DNA from: J054 sp963850255
Lineage (GTDB): Bacteria; Pseudomonadota; Gammaproteobacteria; Steroidobacterales; GCA-2729495
Length of the DNA stretch: 64,000 nt
Reading direction: 5' to 3'
Assembly (NCBI GenBank): GCA_963850255.1
Contig: CAWKLL010000049.1
Span: 5,222-69,221 of the forward strand
Shown: positions 51,952 through 60,290 of the stretch, piece by piece
How positions within the stretch are numbered: the first letter of the stretch is position 1
Layout: the number at the start of each line of letters is the position of its first letter
The notes under the pieces: model-generated
What the model was told of the DNA's origin: nothing
Seen by the model: the letters and a program-made list of their open reading frames with translations, nothing else
Database searches by the model: none
Translations under genes and position numbers: made by a program

Positions 51952-53211
51952 TCAATCAGGCAAAGCCAGGCCGAGGGCAGAGGTCAGGCGCGTAAGATCT
52001 GCTGACTCAATAATGTAAGGCGGCATCAGGTAGACCAATCGGCCGAACGGTCGAATCCAGACACCTGCCTCTACAAAGCGCCGCTGAACGTCAGCCACGT
52101 CTACGGGTGACTGTAATTCCAGCACGCCGATGCCGCCGAGCACGCGCACGTCGGCCACGCCTGTACGCCCGCGATAAACTTCCAGCTCGCGCTTGAGCTG
52201 TGCTTCGATACGCTGCACGTTTTCCTGCCAGCCGCTTTCGTCCAACAGCGTAATGCTGCGGCTGGCGACAGCGCAGGCCAGGGGATTGGCCATGAAAGTT
52301 GGCCCGTGCATCAGCACGCCGCCGTCCTGCGAAATACCCTCGGCCACGCGTTTGCTGGTCAAGGTTGCCGCAAGGGTCATGTAGCCGCCGGTGAGCGCCT
52401 TGCCGACACAAAGAATGTCAGGCGTCACCCCGGCATGTTCAAGGGCAAAAAATTTGCCGCTGCGACCGAAGCCGGTGGCAATTTCATCGTAGATCAGCAG
52501 CACGTCATGCGCCTGGCACAGGCCGCCCAGCTCAGAGAGGTAATCGGCCGAGTAAAACCACATGCCGCCGGCGCCCTGCACGATGGGTTCCAGTATGACC
52601 GCGGCTATCTCATCGGCATGCTCGGCCAGCAAGCCGGCAATCTCGTCCATTTCGCCGGCAGCCAGGGACTCCCCGAAGCGTGCCTGCGGCCGTGCTGCAA
52701 AAAAGTGCTTCGGCAACACCGGGGTAAACAACTCATGCATGCCGTTGATCGGATCACAGACAGCCATGGCGCCAAAGGTGTCACCGTGATAGCCGCCGCG
52801 CACGGTTAAAAGGCGAGACTTGCCCGGCTGACCCTGGGCCACCCAATACTGAATGGCCATCTTGATGGCAACTTCCACCGCCACCGATCCGGAATCCGCG
52901 AAGAACACCTGTTGCAGCTCCGGCGGTGTTCTCTCCAGCAACTGTTGCGCCAGGCGCACGGCCGGTTCATGCGTGAGACCGCCGAACATCACGTGCGCCA
53001 TGGCATCTAGTTGCTCGCGTACAGCCTCGTTCAGGGCTGGGTGGTTATAGCCATGCACGGCGCACCACCAGGAAGCCATGCCGTCAATGAGCTCGCGACC
53101 ATCAGCCAGGCGCAGACGCACGCCCGCCGCCGAGGCCACCGCATACGCCGGTAACGGATCAATGACCGAGGTATAGGGATGCCAAAGATGCTGACGATCA
53201 AACTCAATCAT
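51952..53211 (-). CDS. bioA: Adenosylmethionine-8-amino-7-oxononanoate aminotransferase BioA
   Basis: BioA converts 8-amino-7-oxononanoate (KAPA) to 7,8-diaminopelargonate (DAPA) using SAM as amino donor. The PLP-enzyme motifs are QHLWHPYTS at the N-terminus, RELIDGMASWWCAVHGYNHP, GGYHGDTFGAMAVCDP, LLIYDEIATGFGRSGKFFA and CVGKALTGGYMTLAAT with the PLP Lys. The ATG at 53211 overlaps the bioD stop (ATGA), so bioF-bioD-bioA are translated in a chain; the frame extends 12 codons farther. Length (419 aa) is normal. Confidence 0.97.
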   Translation of the reverse strand: MIEFDRQHLWHPYTSVIDPLPAYAVASAAGVRLRLADGRELIDGMASWWCAVHGYNHPALNEAVREQLDAMAHVMFGGLTHEPAVRLAQQLLERTPPELQQVFFADSGSVAVEVAIKMAIQYWVAQGQPGKSRLLTVRGGYHGDTFGAMAVCDPINGMHELFTPVLPKHFFAARPQARFGESLAAGEMDEIAGLLAEHADEIAAVILEPIVQGAGGMWFYSADYLSELGGLCQAHDVLLIYDEIATGFGRSGKFFALEHAGVTPDILCVGKALTGGYMTLAATLTSKRVAEGISQDGGVLMHGPTFMANPLACAVASRSITLLDESGWQENVQRIEAQLKRELEVYRGRTGVADVRVLGGIGVLELQSPVDVADVQRRFVEAGVWIRPFGRLVYLMPPYIIESADLTRLTSALGLALPD

Positions 53212-53909
53212 TGCTTCGTTGCCAGCAGTGGCTCGAGATCCAGACAAGCCGCGGCTGCTTCGATACTCGGGACTTCACCCAGCGGCGGCAACTCGCCGAG
53301 ACCAGGCGCGGGCAAGCGCGCGTGCAAGGTGGCGACATTCTCGGCCAGACGCTGCATCGGCTCACCGGGCGACGTGCCCACCCAGCCGGCCAGGTGCAGG
53401 CCACTGGCGCGGATAGCGTTGGCGGTCAGCAAGGCGTGATTCAGACAACCCAGGCGCAGACCAACCACCAGGATTACCGGCAGGCCCATCGCCACAGCCA
53501 GTTGCGCCATATCCTCTTGCGCGTTGAGCGGTACCAACCAGCCGCCGGCGCCTTCCACCACGGCAAAATCCGGCTGCTGGCTCTGCAACACCTCGCGGCA
53601 CTGCTGAGCCAGTTGCCCGACGCTGACCGACCGGCCAGCTTCTGCCAGCGCAATATGCGGGGCAATCGCGGGCACCAGCGCCAGCGGATTTGTCTGCGCG
53701 TACGGAATCTGCAGGCTGCTGCGGGCACGCAGGCGAATGGCATCCTCGTTTTGCCACTCGCCCTGATGCTGTTCACAACCGGCCGAAACCGGCTTCAGAC
53801 CCAGGCTGGACCAGCCGCATGCATTGGCGGCGGCCAACAGCGCTTCCGCGACCAGGGTCTTGCCGATGTCTGTGTCGGTGCCGGTAATAAAGAAAGCGCG
53901 ACTACTCAT
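53208..53909 (-). CDS. bioD: Dethiobiotin synthetase BioD
   Basis: BioD carboxylates and closes DAPA to dethiobiotin with ATP. The N-terminal FFITGTDTDIGKTLVAEALL is the modified P-loop of the family; KPVSAGCEQHQGEWQNEDAI and VEGAGGWLVPLN are the other motifs. Length is 233 aa. Its ATG overlaps the bioF stop and its stop overlaps the bioA start, so it is the middle gene of a tightly coupled three-gene operon. Confidence 0.96.
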   Translation of the reverse strand: MSSRAFFITGTDTDIGKTLVAEALLAAANACGWSSLGLKPVSAGCEQHQGEWQNEDAIRLRARSSLQIPYAQTNPLALVPAIAPHIALAEAGRSVSVGQLAQQCREVLQSQQPDFAVVEGAGGWLVPLNAQEDMAQLAVAMGLPVILVVGLRLGCLNHALLTANAIRASGLHLAGWVGTSPGEPMQRLAENVATLHARLPAPGLGELPPLGEVPSIEAAAACLDLEPLLATKQ

Positions 53910-55090
53910 GCGACTGCCTCAATTTCACGCAGCGCTTCCTGGAGACCAGCCAGGAGTCGATCCACATCAGCTTCCTCGTGCCCTGCGGTCAGTGTAATGC
54001 GCAGCCGCGAGGTGCCCTTGGGTACCGTCGGCGGACGAATGGCGCCGACCAGCAAGCCACGCTTCTCCAAAGCCTGGCTCAGCGCAAGTGCCCGACCAGG
54101 CTCGCCGACTAGCAGGGGCTGAATCGGGGTCCCGGAATCCAGCAGTTGCAGGTCAAGCTGCTCTGCACCGGCGCGAAAACGCGCGATCAGCGACTGCAGC
54201 TTTTCCCGTCGCCAGCCTTCCGTCTGCACCAGCTTCAGGCTGGCCAGATTGGCTGCTGCAATAGCCGGCGGCAGCGCCGTGGTAAAAATGTAGTTACGCG
54301 AACGCTGAATCAAAGTCTCGATGAGGACTTCATCGCCGGCGACGAAGGCTCCGAAGCAACCAAAAGCTTTGCCCAGCGTACCCACCAGCACCGGCACATC
54401 AGCCGTGGAGTATTGCCGCGGATCCACCACGCCCTGACCCTTATCGCCGAGCACACCGATACCATGCGCATCATCAATCATCAGCCAGGCAGAATGCCTG
54501 CGCGTCTCGGCCACCAAGGCCTGCAGCGGGCAAAGATCACCATCCATGCTGAAGGTGCCGTCGCTGACCACCAGCCGACGCGCCTGGCCTGCCGGCACGG
54601 CCGCAAGCTTGCGGCCCAGATGCCCGGCGTCGGCATGCCGATACCAGTGGAAGTCAGCGCGACTGATCCAGCCGCCGTCGAGCAACGAGGCATGGTTCAA
54701 ACGGTCTTCAAAAACCACGTCGCCGCGACTCAGCAGCGCGTTGATCACGCCAAGATTCGCGGCATAGCCGCTGGCATAGAGCAGCGCCCGCGGCCGGCCA
54801 ACAAACTCGGCCAGCGCATCTTCCAGCTCATGATGAATCGCCGTATGACCGCAAACCAGGTGCGAGGCACCGGCACCAACGCCCCAGCTATCAACACCGG
54901 ATTTGAAGGCCTCACGCAGGCGCTGATCCGCTGCCAGGCCCAGGTAATCGTTGCTGCAGAAATTCAGCAGGCGTCGGCCACCGATTTCCAGCTCGCGGCC
55001 CTGGGGACTATCCAGCACACGACGCACCCGGTAAAGGTCGCTCTCGCGCAGTTGGTCTAGCTGGGCTGGCAGGTCGTCGAAGGGCGGCAT
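53906..55090 (-). CDS. bioF: 8-amino-7-oxononanoate synthase BioF
   Basis: BioF condenses pimeloyl-ACP/CoA with alanine to KAPA, the first dedicated step of biotin ring formation. Motifs are LLNFCSNDYLGLAADQRLR, GVGAGASHLVCGHTAIHHELE, MIDDAHGIGVLGDKGQG and GTLGKAFGCFGAFVAG with the PLP Lys. The ATG at 55090 gives the usual N-terminus (PFDDLPAQLDQLRESDLYR); the open frame extends 42 codons farther without support. It is the first gene of the bio operon here. bioB, bioC and bioH were not found in this window. Confidence 0.96.
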   Translation of the reverse strand: MPPFDDLPAQLDQLRESDLYRVRRVLDSPQGRELEIGGRRLLNFCSNDYLGLAADQRLREAFKSGVDSWGVGAGASHLVCGHTAIHHELEDALAEFVGRPRALLYASGYAANLGVINALLSRGDVVFEDRLNHASLLDGGWISRADFHWYRHADAGHLGRKLAAVPAGQARRLVVSDGTFSMDGDLCPLQALVAETRRHSAWLMIDDAHGIGVLGDKGQGVVDPRQYSTADVPVLVGTLGKAFGCFGAFVAGDEVLIETLIQRSRNYIFTTALPPAIAAANLASLKLVQTEGWRREKLQSLIARFRAGAEQLDLQLLDSGTPIQPLLVGEPGRALALSQALEKRGLLVGAIRPPTVPKGTSRLRITLTAGHEEADVDRLLAGLQEALREIEAVA

Positions 55091-55227
55091 GTTATTAGCG
55101 TTGCGTGGGGCACGATAGTGTAACCGCATCGTCGCCGCGCCACCGCCAGATGGTAGCCCGGGTGCAGCGTGCTGCCGCAACGACGCGCAAAGCCCTAACG
55201 TCAGTGACCCAGGCACAGGAGTTGGTC

Positions 55228-56079
55228 ATGCAACAGTGGCAAGTCGGCGGGGTGAGCATCACCCGCATTATCGAAACAGAAGACAAGGCCATGACAGCCG
55301 ATGTGATGCTGCCCGAAGCGCAGCCCGACAAAGTTCTGTCCATCGGCTGGCTTCAGCCGCACTTTATTGACGAACAAGGCCAGCTGATTTCGAGCATTTT
55401 CTCGCTGCTGGTGGAGAGTCAGGGCAAGCGCCTGGTTATCGATACCTGCCTGGGTAACGACAAACCACGCATGGTGCCGAGCTGGAATGAACGCCAGGGA
55501 TCCTTCCTGGAGGAACTGGCGGCTGCCGGATTTGCGCGCGAGCAAGTGGACTACGTGGTCTGCACGCATTTACATCCCGACCATGTGGGCTGGAACACCA
55601 TGCTGGTCGACGGCGACTGGGTGCCGACTTTTCCCAACGCCAAATACTTGTTTAGCGCCGAAGACTGGGCCTGGCTGGACCAGGCGCCGGTGACTCCGCT
55701 CGGCGATTATTGTGGCGATTCCGTGCGACCGGTGGTGGCGGCCGGCCTCGCCGAACTGATCACACCGGACCATCGCATTACGGATGAAGTTTGGTTGCAG
55801 TCGACGCCGGGACACTCGCCCGGACACGTAAGTGTGCGCATCGAATCGAAAAATGAACGTGCCGTCATCACGGGCGACCTGATGCACCACCCCTGCCAGA
55901 TTGCACGCCCCAAATGGTGCAGCCCCTTCGATTACGACAGCACTAAAGCGCTGGCGACCCGCGAGTGGTTCGTCGAGGACTGCAGCGATCAGCCGGTGCT
56001 GGTGATCGGCTCGCACTTCGCTACGCCAAGTGCCGGCTATATCGTGGCCGACGAAGATGGCTGGCGCCTGGATGTCTGA
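55228..56079 (+). CDS. MBL-fold metallo-hydrolase
   Basis: A 283-residue metallo-beta-lactamase-fold hydrolase. The metal motif is CTHLHPDHVGW, with later His in STPGHSPGHVSV, Asp in VITGDLMHHP, and IGSHFATPSAGYI near the end. It resembles lactonases, methyl-parathion hydrolase and related enzymes in general layout, but no specific substrate can be assigned. The ATG at 55228 has AGGAG upstream. It is divergent from bioF. Confidence 0.9.
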   Translation: MQQWQVGGVSITRIIETEDKAMTADVMLPEAQPDKVLSIGWLQPHFIDEQGQLISSIFSLLVESQGKRLVIDTCLGNDKPRMVPSWNERQGSFLEELAAAGFAREQVDYVVCTHLHPDHVGWNTMLVDGDWVPTFPNAKYLFSAEDWAWLDQAPVTPLGDYCGDSVRPVVAAGLAELITPDHRITDEVWLQSTPGHSPGHVSVRIESKNERAVITGDLMHHPCQIARPKWCSPFDYDSTKALATREWFVEDCSDQPVLVIGSHFATPSAGYIVADEDGWRLDV

Positions 56080-56186
56080 GCTGTCGACTAACTAGGTAGA
56101 ACTCCTTACCCAGGGAGCACGGCGCCCGCGCCGCTGCGTGATAGCGTTGGTTGATAGCAGCTAATGCAAGCAACGGGAGCATCGTT

Positions 56187-57197
56187 ATGGATCTTGACCT
56201 GATCCTTGAACCCGATATCAGCCCGGCACAGATTGTCGAGCTCGGCAAACTCGCCGATGACTACGGTTTTCGCACGCTATGGATCCAAAACTACGTGCGC
56301 GCCCGTGATGCGTTTATGAGCGCCGTGCCGCTGGCCATGGCCACGCGTCGACTGCGTGCCGGGGTAGTGGTGGTAAGCCCTTACGAGATGCATCCACTGA
56401 AAATTGCCAACGCCATTCTCACCCTGGCTGAATACGCCGACGGCCGGGCCGACGTGGTGGTGGGTGCCGGGGGCGAGTGGAATGGTGTTATCGGGGTCGA
56501 CTATGGCAAGCGCGTAACCACCGCCCGCGAAGCGCAGGAAATCATCACCCGGGCTGTGGCCGGCAAACCTTTCACCTACCAGGGCAAGGTTTTCAAGGCC
56601 TATGGCTTTGCGACGCCGTGGTTCAAATCACCAAAACCGCTGATCTATGCCGGCGCCAGTGGCGAAAAACTGCTGGCGGTGTCGGCAGAACGGGCTGACG
56701 GGGTCATGATGAGCGACGTGCAGATTCCCATGCTGCCAAGCCACCTGCCCCACCTGACTAATGCCCTCGATGCGCAAGGGCGCGCAAAGGGCAGCTTTCG
56801 CATTAATAACTTTATCGCCTGGCACGTGAAGAAAGACGCAGCAGAGTCTTTTGAAGAAGCGCGCCGCGAACTAATGATTCGCGGCTGGCTGGAACGCCCC
56901 TGGCTGGAGCCGTTTCTGGAGCCCGACGAAGTCGATCTCGTAGAGACCCACAAAGACGCCTATCTAAAGGCGTTCCGCGAGCGCCACGGCAATATCGAGG
57001 GCGTACCGACAGAAATCTCCCAGAAACTGGTCGACGGCCTCAGCCTGGCCGGCGACGAAGACAGCATAGACGGACATATTGAGCATTTGCGTCAGTTCGC
57101 TGCGGCAGGGTTCACAGAAATTGCCCTGCGAATCCACGATGATCCGGATACATCTATCCGCATGATCGGTGAACGCGTGTTGCCCGCGCTGCGCTAA
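56187..57197 (+). CDS. LLM-class (bacterial luciferase-like) flavin oxidoreductase
   Basis: A 336-residue luciferase-like monooxygenase/F420-type oxidoreductase. The TIM-barrel plan begins MDLDLILEPDISPAQIVELG, with TLWIQNYVRARDAF, the cofactor-region VVVGAGGEWN, and PKPLIYAGASGEKLLAVSAERADG typical of the family. FMN or F420 could be the cofactor; no F420 gene is nearby. The ATG at 56187 has GGGAG upstream. It follows the MBL hydrolase gene on the same strand after 107 bases. Substrate unknown. Confidence 0.9.
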   Translation: MDLDLILEPDISPAQIVELGKLADDYGFRTLWIQNYVRARDAFMSAVPLAMATRRLRAGVVVVSPYEMHPLKIANAILTLAEYADGRADVVVGAGGEWNGVIGVDYGKRVTTAREAQEIITRAVAGKPFTYQGKVFKAYGFATPWFKSPKPLIYAGASGEKLLAVSAERADGVMMSDVQIPMLPSHLPHLTNALDAQGRAKGSFRINNFIAWHVKKDAAESFEEARRELMIRGWLERPWLEPFLEPDEVDLVETHKDAYLKAFRERHGNIEGVPTEISQKLVDGLSLAGDEDSIDGHIEHLRQFAAAGFTEIALRIHDDPDTSIRMIGERVLPALR

Positions 57198-57265
57198 GTT
57201 TTTACACTGCAGCATGGGCGCCTTGCCCTATACCGAACACGGATGAGTTAACGGTCAGGCCTTCC

Positions 57266-58927
57266 ATGCACCCACGGAAACGGATTTTCGGCACTCCCCT
57301 GCTCGCCCTGCTGGCGACCTCGTTTTTTGCCGTCGCGCAGGCGCAAACCGATGACCGCGTCCTGTATCACGAGTCGCTACGACCGGCAGCGCCGATCGTC
57401 GCCCGCTTGCAGGCAGAGGGCGCAGCCAGGCTTGCTGATAGCCTGAGTTTCGAGGCCTTCGGTCGCCGCTTCGATCTGCTGCTGGAGGAAAACGGCAGCC
57501 TTAACCGCCAGCGACGTTCAACGCACTACACCTTGTACAGGGGCCGCCTGGAAGGCCTGCCTGGATCCTGGGTGCGGCTGATGCAAGACGGCGAGCAGCT
57601 GTCCGGCATGTTCTCCGACGGCAGCGACACCTATGTGATTGAGCCCTACGTGCGCGCTGCCGAGCGGCTGGTGCAACCCGGCACCGGCAACGACATGCCC
57701 AACGTAATCTATCGGCTTGCCGACGTGCTACTGCCGGCCGGCGCCCTGAGCTGCGATGCGCGCCCACCGGTGGCGGAAGCCACAGCGGCCGACGTTATGG
57801 ACAGCATGCTCGAGGAACTCGGCGAATTACCGCGCCTGCGCGCCACCGGGGCGACCCAGCGTATTACGCTGGGGGCCGTCGCCGACTATGAATTCTTTGA
57901 GAATTTCGGCGCCGACAGCGAGGCCGAGATCCTCGCCCGGTTAAACGTGGTCGACGGAATCTTCAGCGATCAGTTCGGTATGACCCTGTCGGTGCAGGAC
58001 GTCGACATTTTCGAATTCCCCATCGACCCCTTCGACTCGACGGATCCGGGCATCCTGCTCGATGAAGTTTCCAGCTACCGGCAGGAGAACCAGGGTCAAT
58101 ACGGCCTGACCCACCTGTTTACCTACAAGAACCTGAACGGCACCACGCGCGGCATTGCCTGGCTGGGTGGCGCCTGTCGCAACCTGTTCGGTGCGGCACT
58201 TAGCCAGCAGCGCTCAGCCAGCCTGACCACCGGCGCGTTAACCGCGGCGCATGAAATCGGCCACAACTTTAATTCGCCGCATGATGGCGAAGCGCCCGGC
58301 CCCGGCGACCCGCCGAACCCCTGCCAGAATATTGGCGGCGATTTTCTCATGTCACCGACCATTACCGGCAGCAGCACCTTCTCGCAATGTAGCCTGGACC
58401 AGATGGATGCATTCCTGGCCACGCCTACAGCCTCCTGTGTCACGGACGTCGGACCCGACGGCATCGACCTGGTCGGCGTGCCGAACACACTTAACCTGGT
58501 TATCGATGGCAGCAGCCCGCTCAATTTCACCATCGTCAACACGGGCGCCGGCACCATCAGTGACGTAACGCTGGAAATCAGCCTGGCGGATCCGCTGCTA
58601 CTGAGCAATGCGCCGGCAGAATGCGACCTGATCGTCGGCCCACAGCCGATTTGTGTGTTTGGCACATTGGAAGGTGGAAATTCTCTACCGGTAGAACTGG
58701 AATTCACCAGCGCCGAAGTGAGTTCGACCCAGGTCATTCTGCAACTGAGCAATAGCGATACGCCCGACGTGATTTCCGAAACGGTCACCGTTAACGTCAC
58801 GCGCCAGTCCGTTCAAACCACCACCAGCGATAGCGGCGGCGGCGGCGGCGGACTCGGCCTGGGCACGCTGACAGCGCTGCTGCTGGCTATTCGGCTGAGG
58901 CAACGCAGGCGCGGCAATTCAGCGTAA
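57266..58927 (+). CDS. Secreted M12-type (reprolysin-like) metalloprotease with GlyGly-CTERM tail
   Basis: A 553-residue secreted protease. A signal peptide (LLALLATSFFAVAQA) is followed by a long pro-region. The zinc motif is HEIGHNFNSPHDGE, fitting H-E-x-x-H-x5-H-D of the M12B/reprolysin clan, with a downstream Met in FLMSPT as the likely Met-turn. After about residue 400 comes an Ig-like beta domain. The C-terminus has a Gly run (SGGGGGGLGLG), a short hydrophobic helix (TLTALLLAI) and a basic end (RLRQRRRG), the GlyGly-CTERM layout, processed by rhombosortase and linked to type II secretion in gammaproteobacteria. No rhombosortase gene is in this window. Confidence 0.9.
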   Translation: MHPRKRIFGTPLLALLATSFFAVAQAQTDDRVLYHESLRPAAPIVARLQAEGAARLADSLSFEAFGRRFDLLLEENGSLNRQRRSTHYTLYRGRLEGLPGSWVRLMQDGEQLSGMFSDGSDTYVIEPYVRAAERLVQPGTGNDMPNVIYRLADVLLPAGALSCDARPPVAEATAADVMDSMLEELGELPRLRATGATQRITLGAVADYEFFENFGADSEAEILARLNVVDGIFSDQFGMTLSVQDVDIFEFPIDPFDSTDPGILLDEVSSYRQENQGQYGLTHLFTYKNLNGTTRGIAWLGGACRNLFGAALSQQRSASLTTGALTAAHEIGHNFNSPHDGEAPGPGDPPNPCQNIGGDFLMSPTITGSSTFSQCSLDQMDAFLATPTASCVTDVGPDGIDLVGVPNTLNLVIDGSSPLNFTIVNTGAGTISDVTLEISLADPLLLSNAPAECDLIVGPQPICVFGTLEGGNSLPVELEFTSAEVSSTQVILQLSNSDTPDVISETVTVNVTRQSVQTTTSDSGGGGGGLGLGTLTALLLAIRLRQRRRGNSA

Positions 58928-59355
58928 TTTCGCCACCTTGAACCTATGCTGCAGCAGTCCAGCGTCCTGCCGGGACGGCCGGCAACATTACAAGCTGTTA
59001 ATGCCCGATCAAGGCTCCTGAAAGGCGGGAAGGACTATATTGGCTACGCGTCATCGGGCTACCCCACCGGCCCAATCCTCCAGGGAACCCCGCCATCCGA
59101 GCGGGGTTTTCTTTGCCTGAAGACTATGCGCAGGAAGGCTTTTGTCTCGAAACGCTATTAGCGACCCAATAAAAAACAACAATAGCTTGCTTTTACCGCG
59201 CCTATCACTCAGGATTCATAAGCGATCTTTGCTTTTGGCCTGCCTTTCAGCTAAGCGTCCGATTCCAGGGCGTGCGTTTCAAGTCATTCACAAATCCCAG
59301 ATTGTTCGTTACCACGCCCGATTAGTGTGTGGCTTATTGTTATGGAGGCCAAATA
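58928..59355. other. Intergenic region between protease and cold-shock genes
   Basis: A 428-base gap. It holds a forward terminator at 59086-59111 and, beyond it, an AT-richer stretch that must contain the promoter and long 5' untranslated leader expected of a cold-shock gene. I cannot place promoter boxes with confidence. No tRNA or credible ORF was seen. Confidence 0.5.
59086..59111 (+). terminator. Intrinsic terminator downstream of the protease gene
   Basis: AACCCCGC (59086-59093) and GCGGGGTT (59101-59108) with a 7-base loop, then TTCTTT. It lies about 160 bases beyond the protease stop codon. Confidence 0.8.
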
Positions 59356-59559
59356 ATGGCTATTGGAACTGTTAAATTTTTTGATGCCGGCAAGGGCTTT
59401 GGTTTTATCCAGCCCGAAAGTGGCGAAAAAGACGTTTTTGTTCACGTGAGTGCAGTGCAAGCTGCCGGCATGGACACCCTGACTGATGGTCAGCGCGTCA
59501 GCTACGAAGTCGTTACCGAGCGCGGCAAACTTGCCGCCAGTGATCTGAAAGCTGCCTAA
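59356..59559 (+). CDS. Cold-shock protein (CspA family)
   Basis: A 67-residue single-domain cold-shock protein that binds single-stranded RNA and DNA and opens mRNA structure. Both RNA-binding motifs are present: KGFGFIQP (RNP1) and DVFVHVSAV (RNP2), in the order G-T-V-K-F-F at the start. The ATG at 59356 has TGGAGG upstream with good spacing. It is a single-gene unit with its own terminator. Confidence 0.97.
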   Translation: MAIGTVKFFDAGKGFGFIQPESGEKDVFVHVSAVQAAGMDTLTDGQRVSYEVVTERGKLAASDLKAA

Positions 59560-59587
59560 TCGGCTGATTTCATTTCAACGACTGAAG

Positions 59588-59615
59588 AAACCCGGCCTTG
59601 TGCCGGGTTTTTTTT
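59588..59615 (+). terminator. Intrinsic terminator of the cold-shock gene
   Basis: AAACCCGGC (59588-59596), loop CTTGT, GCCGGGTTT (59602-59610) and a run of T, 28 bases beyond the stop codon. Confidence 0.92.
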
Positions 59616-59719
59616 GCTCGCGAGTTGCTATCAAAAAGATTGGGCAAGCTCATTTCCACCCGAATCAGCCACTCACGGCTTATTTCATAGATACCGATGT
59701 TTTAAGATTTTGCGAACCA

Positions 59720-60277
59720 CTAAATAAAGTCCTTCAACACATACCACCCCTGAGTGCTGAGAGAAAAATTCAGTCGCTCATTACCAATCACGGCACCCGT
59801 TGTGTCCAGCACATCAAATTCCACCGTCATCGGTAAATCCTTGCCCAGGCAATCAGCCGACCAACCAAATTCGATTTCCACATTGCCCGGCAGCGGGTAG
59901 TAAGACGCACAAATATTGCCCGCGGGAGAGACCCCCTGCGTGGAAGGATTAGGTCTGAGGCGGATACCTGCCGACGTGTCCGCGGTCAGTGCAATAGTAA
60001 TGCCTGGCAATACCGACGGCGGATCATTGGCAAGCACCACGGCGTAGGCATCACGCCGCAAAATCCACCGCAGCGGCAACTTGCCGGCAAACCAGACTTC
60101 CGGCTGGTCAAGACCAGCGACAAGGTCTGTACTCAAGCCATCGACAGGCAGAAAATCAATGTAACGATAGGGCTCTATCTGCGGCGCGCAGGCCAATATT
60201 GTCTGACAAAGCGGAAGCAGCAGCAGGGCGCGCGCCCGCGCGCCGAGAGCGTCGATAAGCCATGCTGTCGAGAACAT
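59720..60277 (-). CDS. Predicted lipoprotein, candidate immunity partner of the Rhs protein
   Basis: A 185-residue protein with no recognised domain. The N-terminus (LGARARALLLLPLCQTILAC) is a signal peptide with lipobox-like ILAC, so it is probably a periplasmic lipoprotein. The mature part looks like a beta-rich fold with two Cys (GNICASYYPLPG, WSADCLGKDLP). The ATG at 60277 is 14 bases past the Rhs stop, and its ribosome site (AGAGGTG) touches that stop, implying co-expression. Lipoproteins directly behind Rhs-type toxin genes often protect the cell from a periplasm-acting toxin; that role is inference. A longer frame upstream overlaps the Rhs gene and is not preferred. Confidence 0.7.
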   Translation of the reverse strand: MFSTAWLIDALGARARALLLLPLCQTILACAPQIEPYRYIDFLPVDGLSTDLVAGLDQPEVWFAGKLPLRWILRRDAYAVVLANDPPSVLPGITIALTADTSAGIRLRPNPSTQGVSPAGNICASYYPLPGNVEIEFGWSADCLGKDLPMTVEFDVLDTTGAVIGNERLNFSLSTQGWYVLKDFI

Positions 60278-60290
60278 CTGTGGCACCTCT

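Noticed and set aside
58928..59355. tRNA or small ORFs in the gap before the cold-shock gene
   Set aside because: No cloverleaf or T-loop sequence (GGTTCGAATCC-type) was found, and the short frames have no coding character or ribosome sites.
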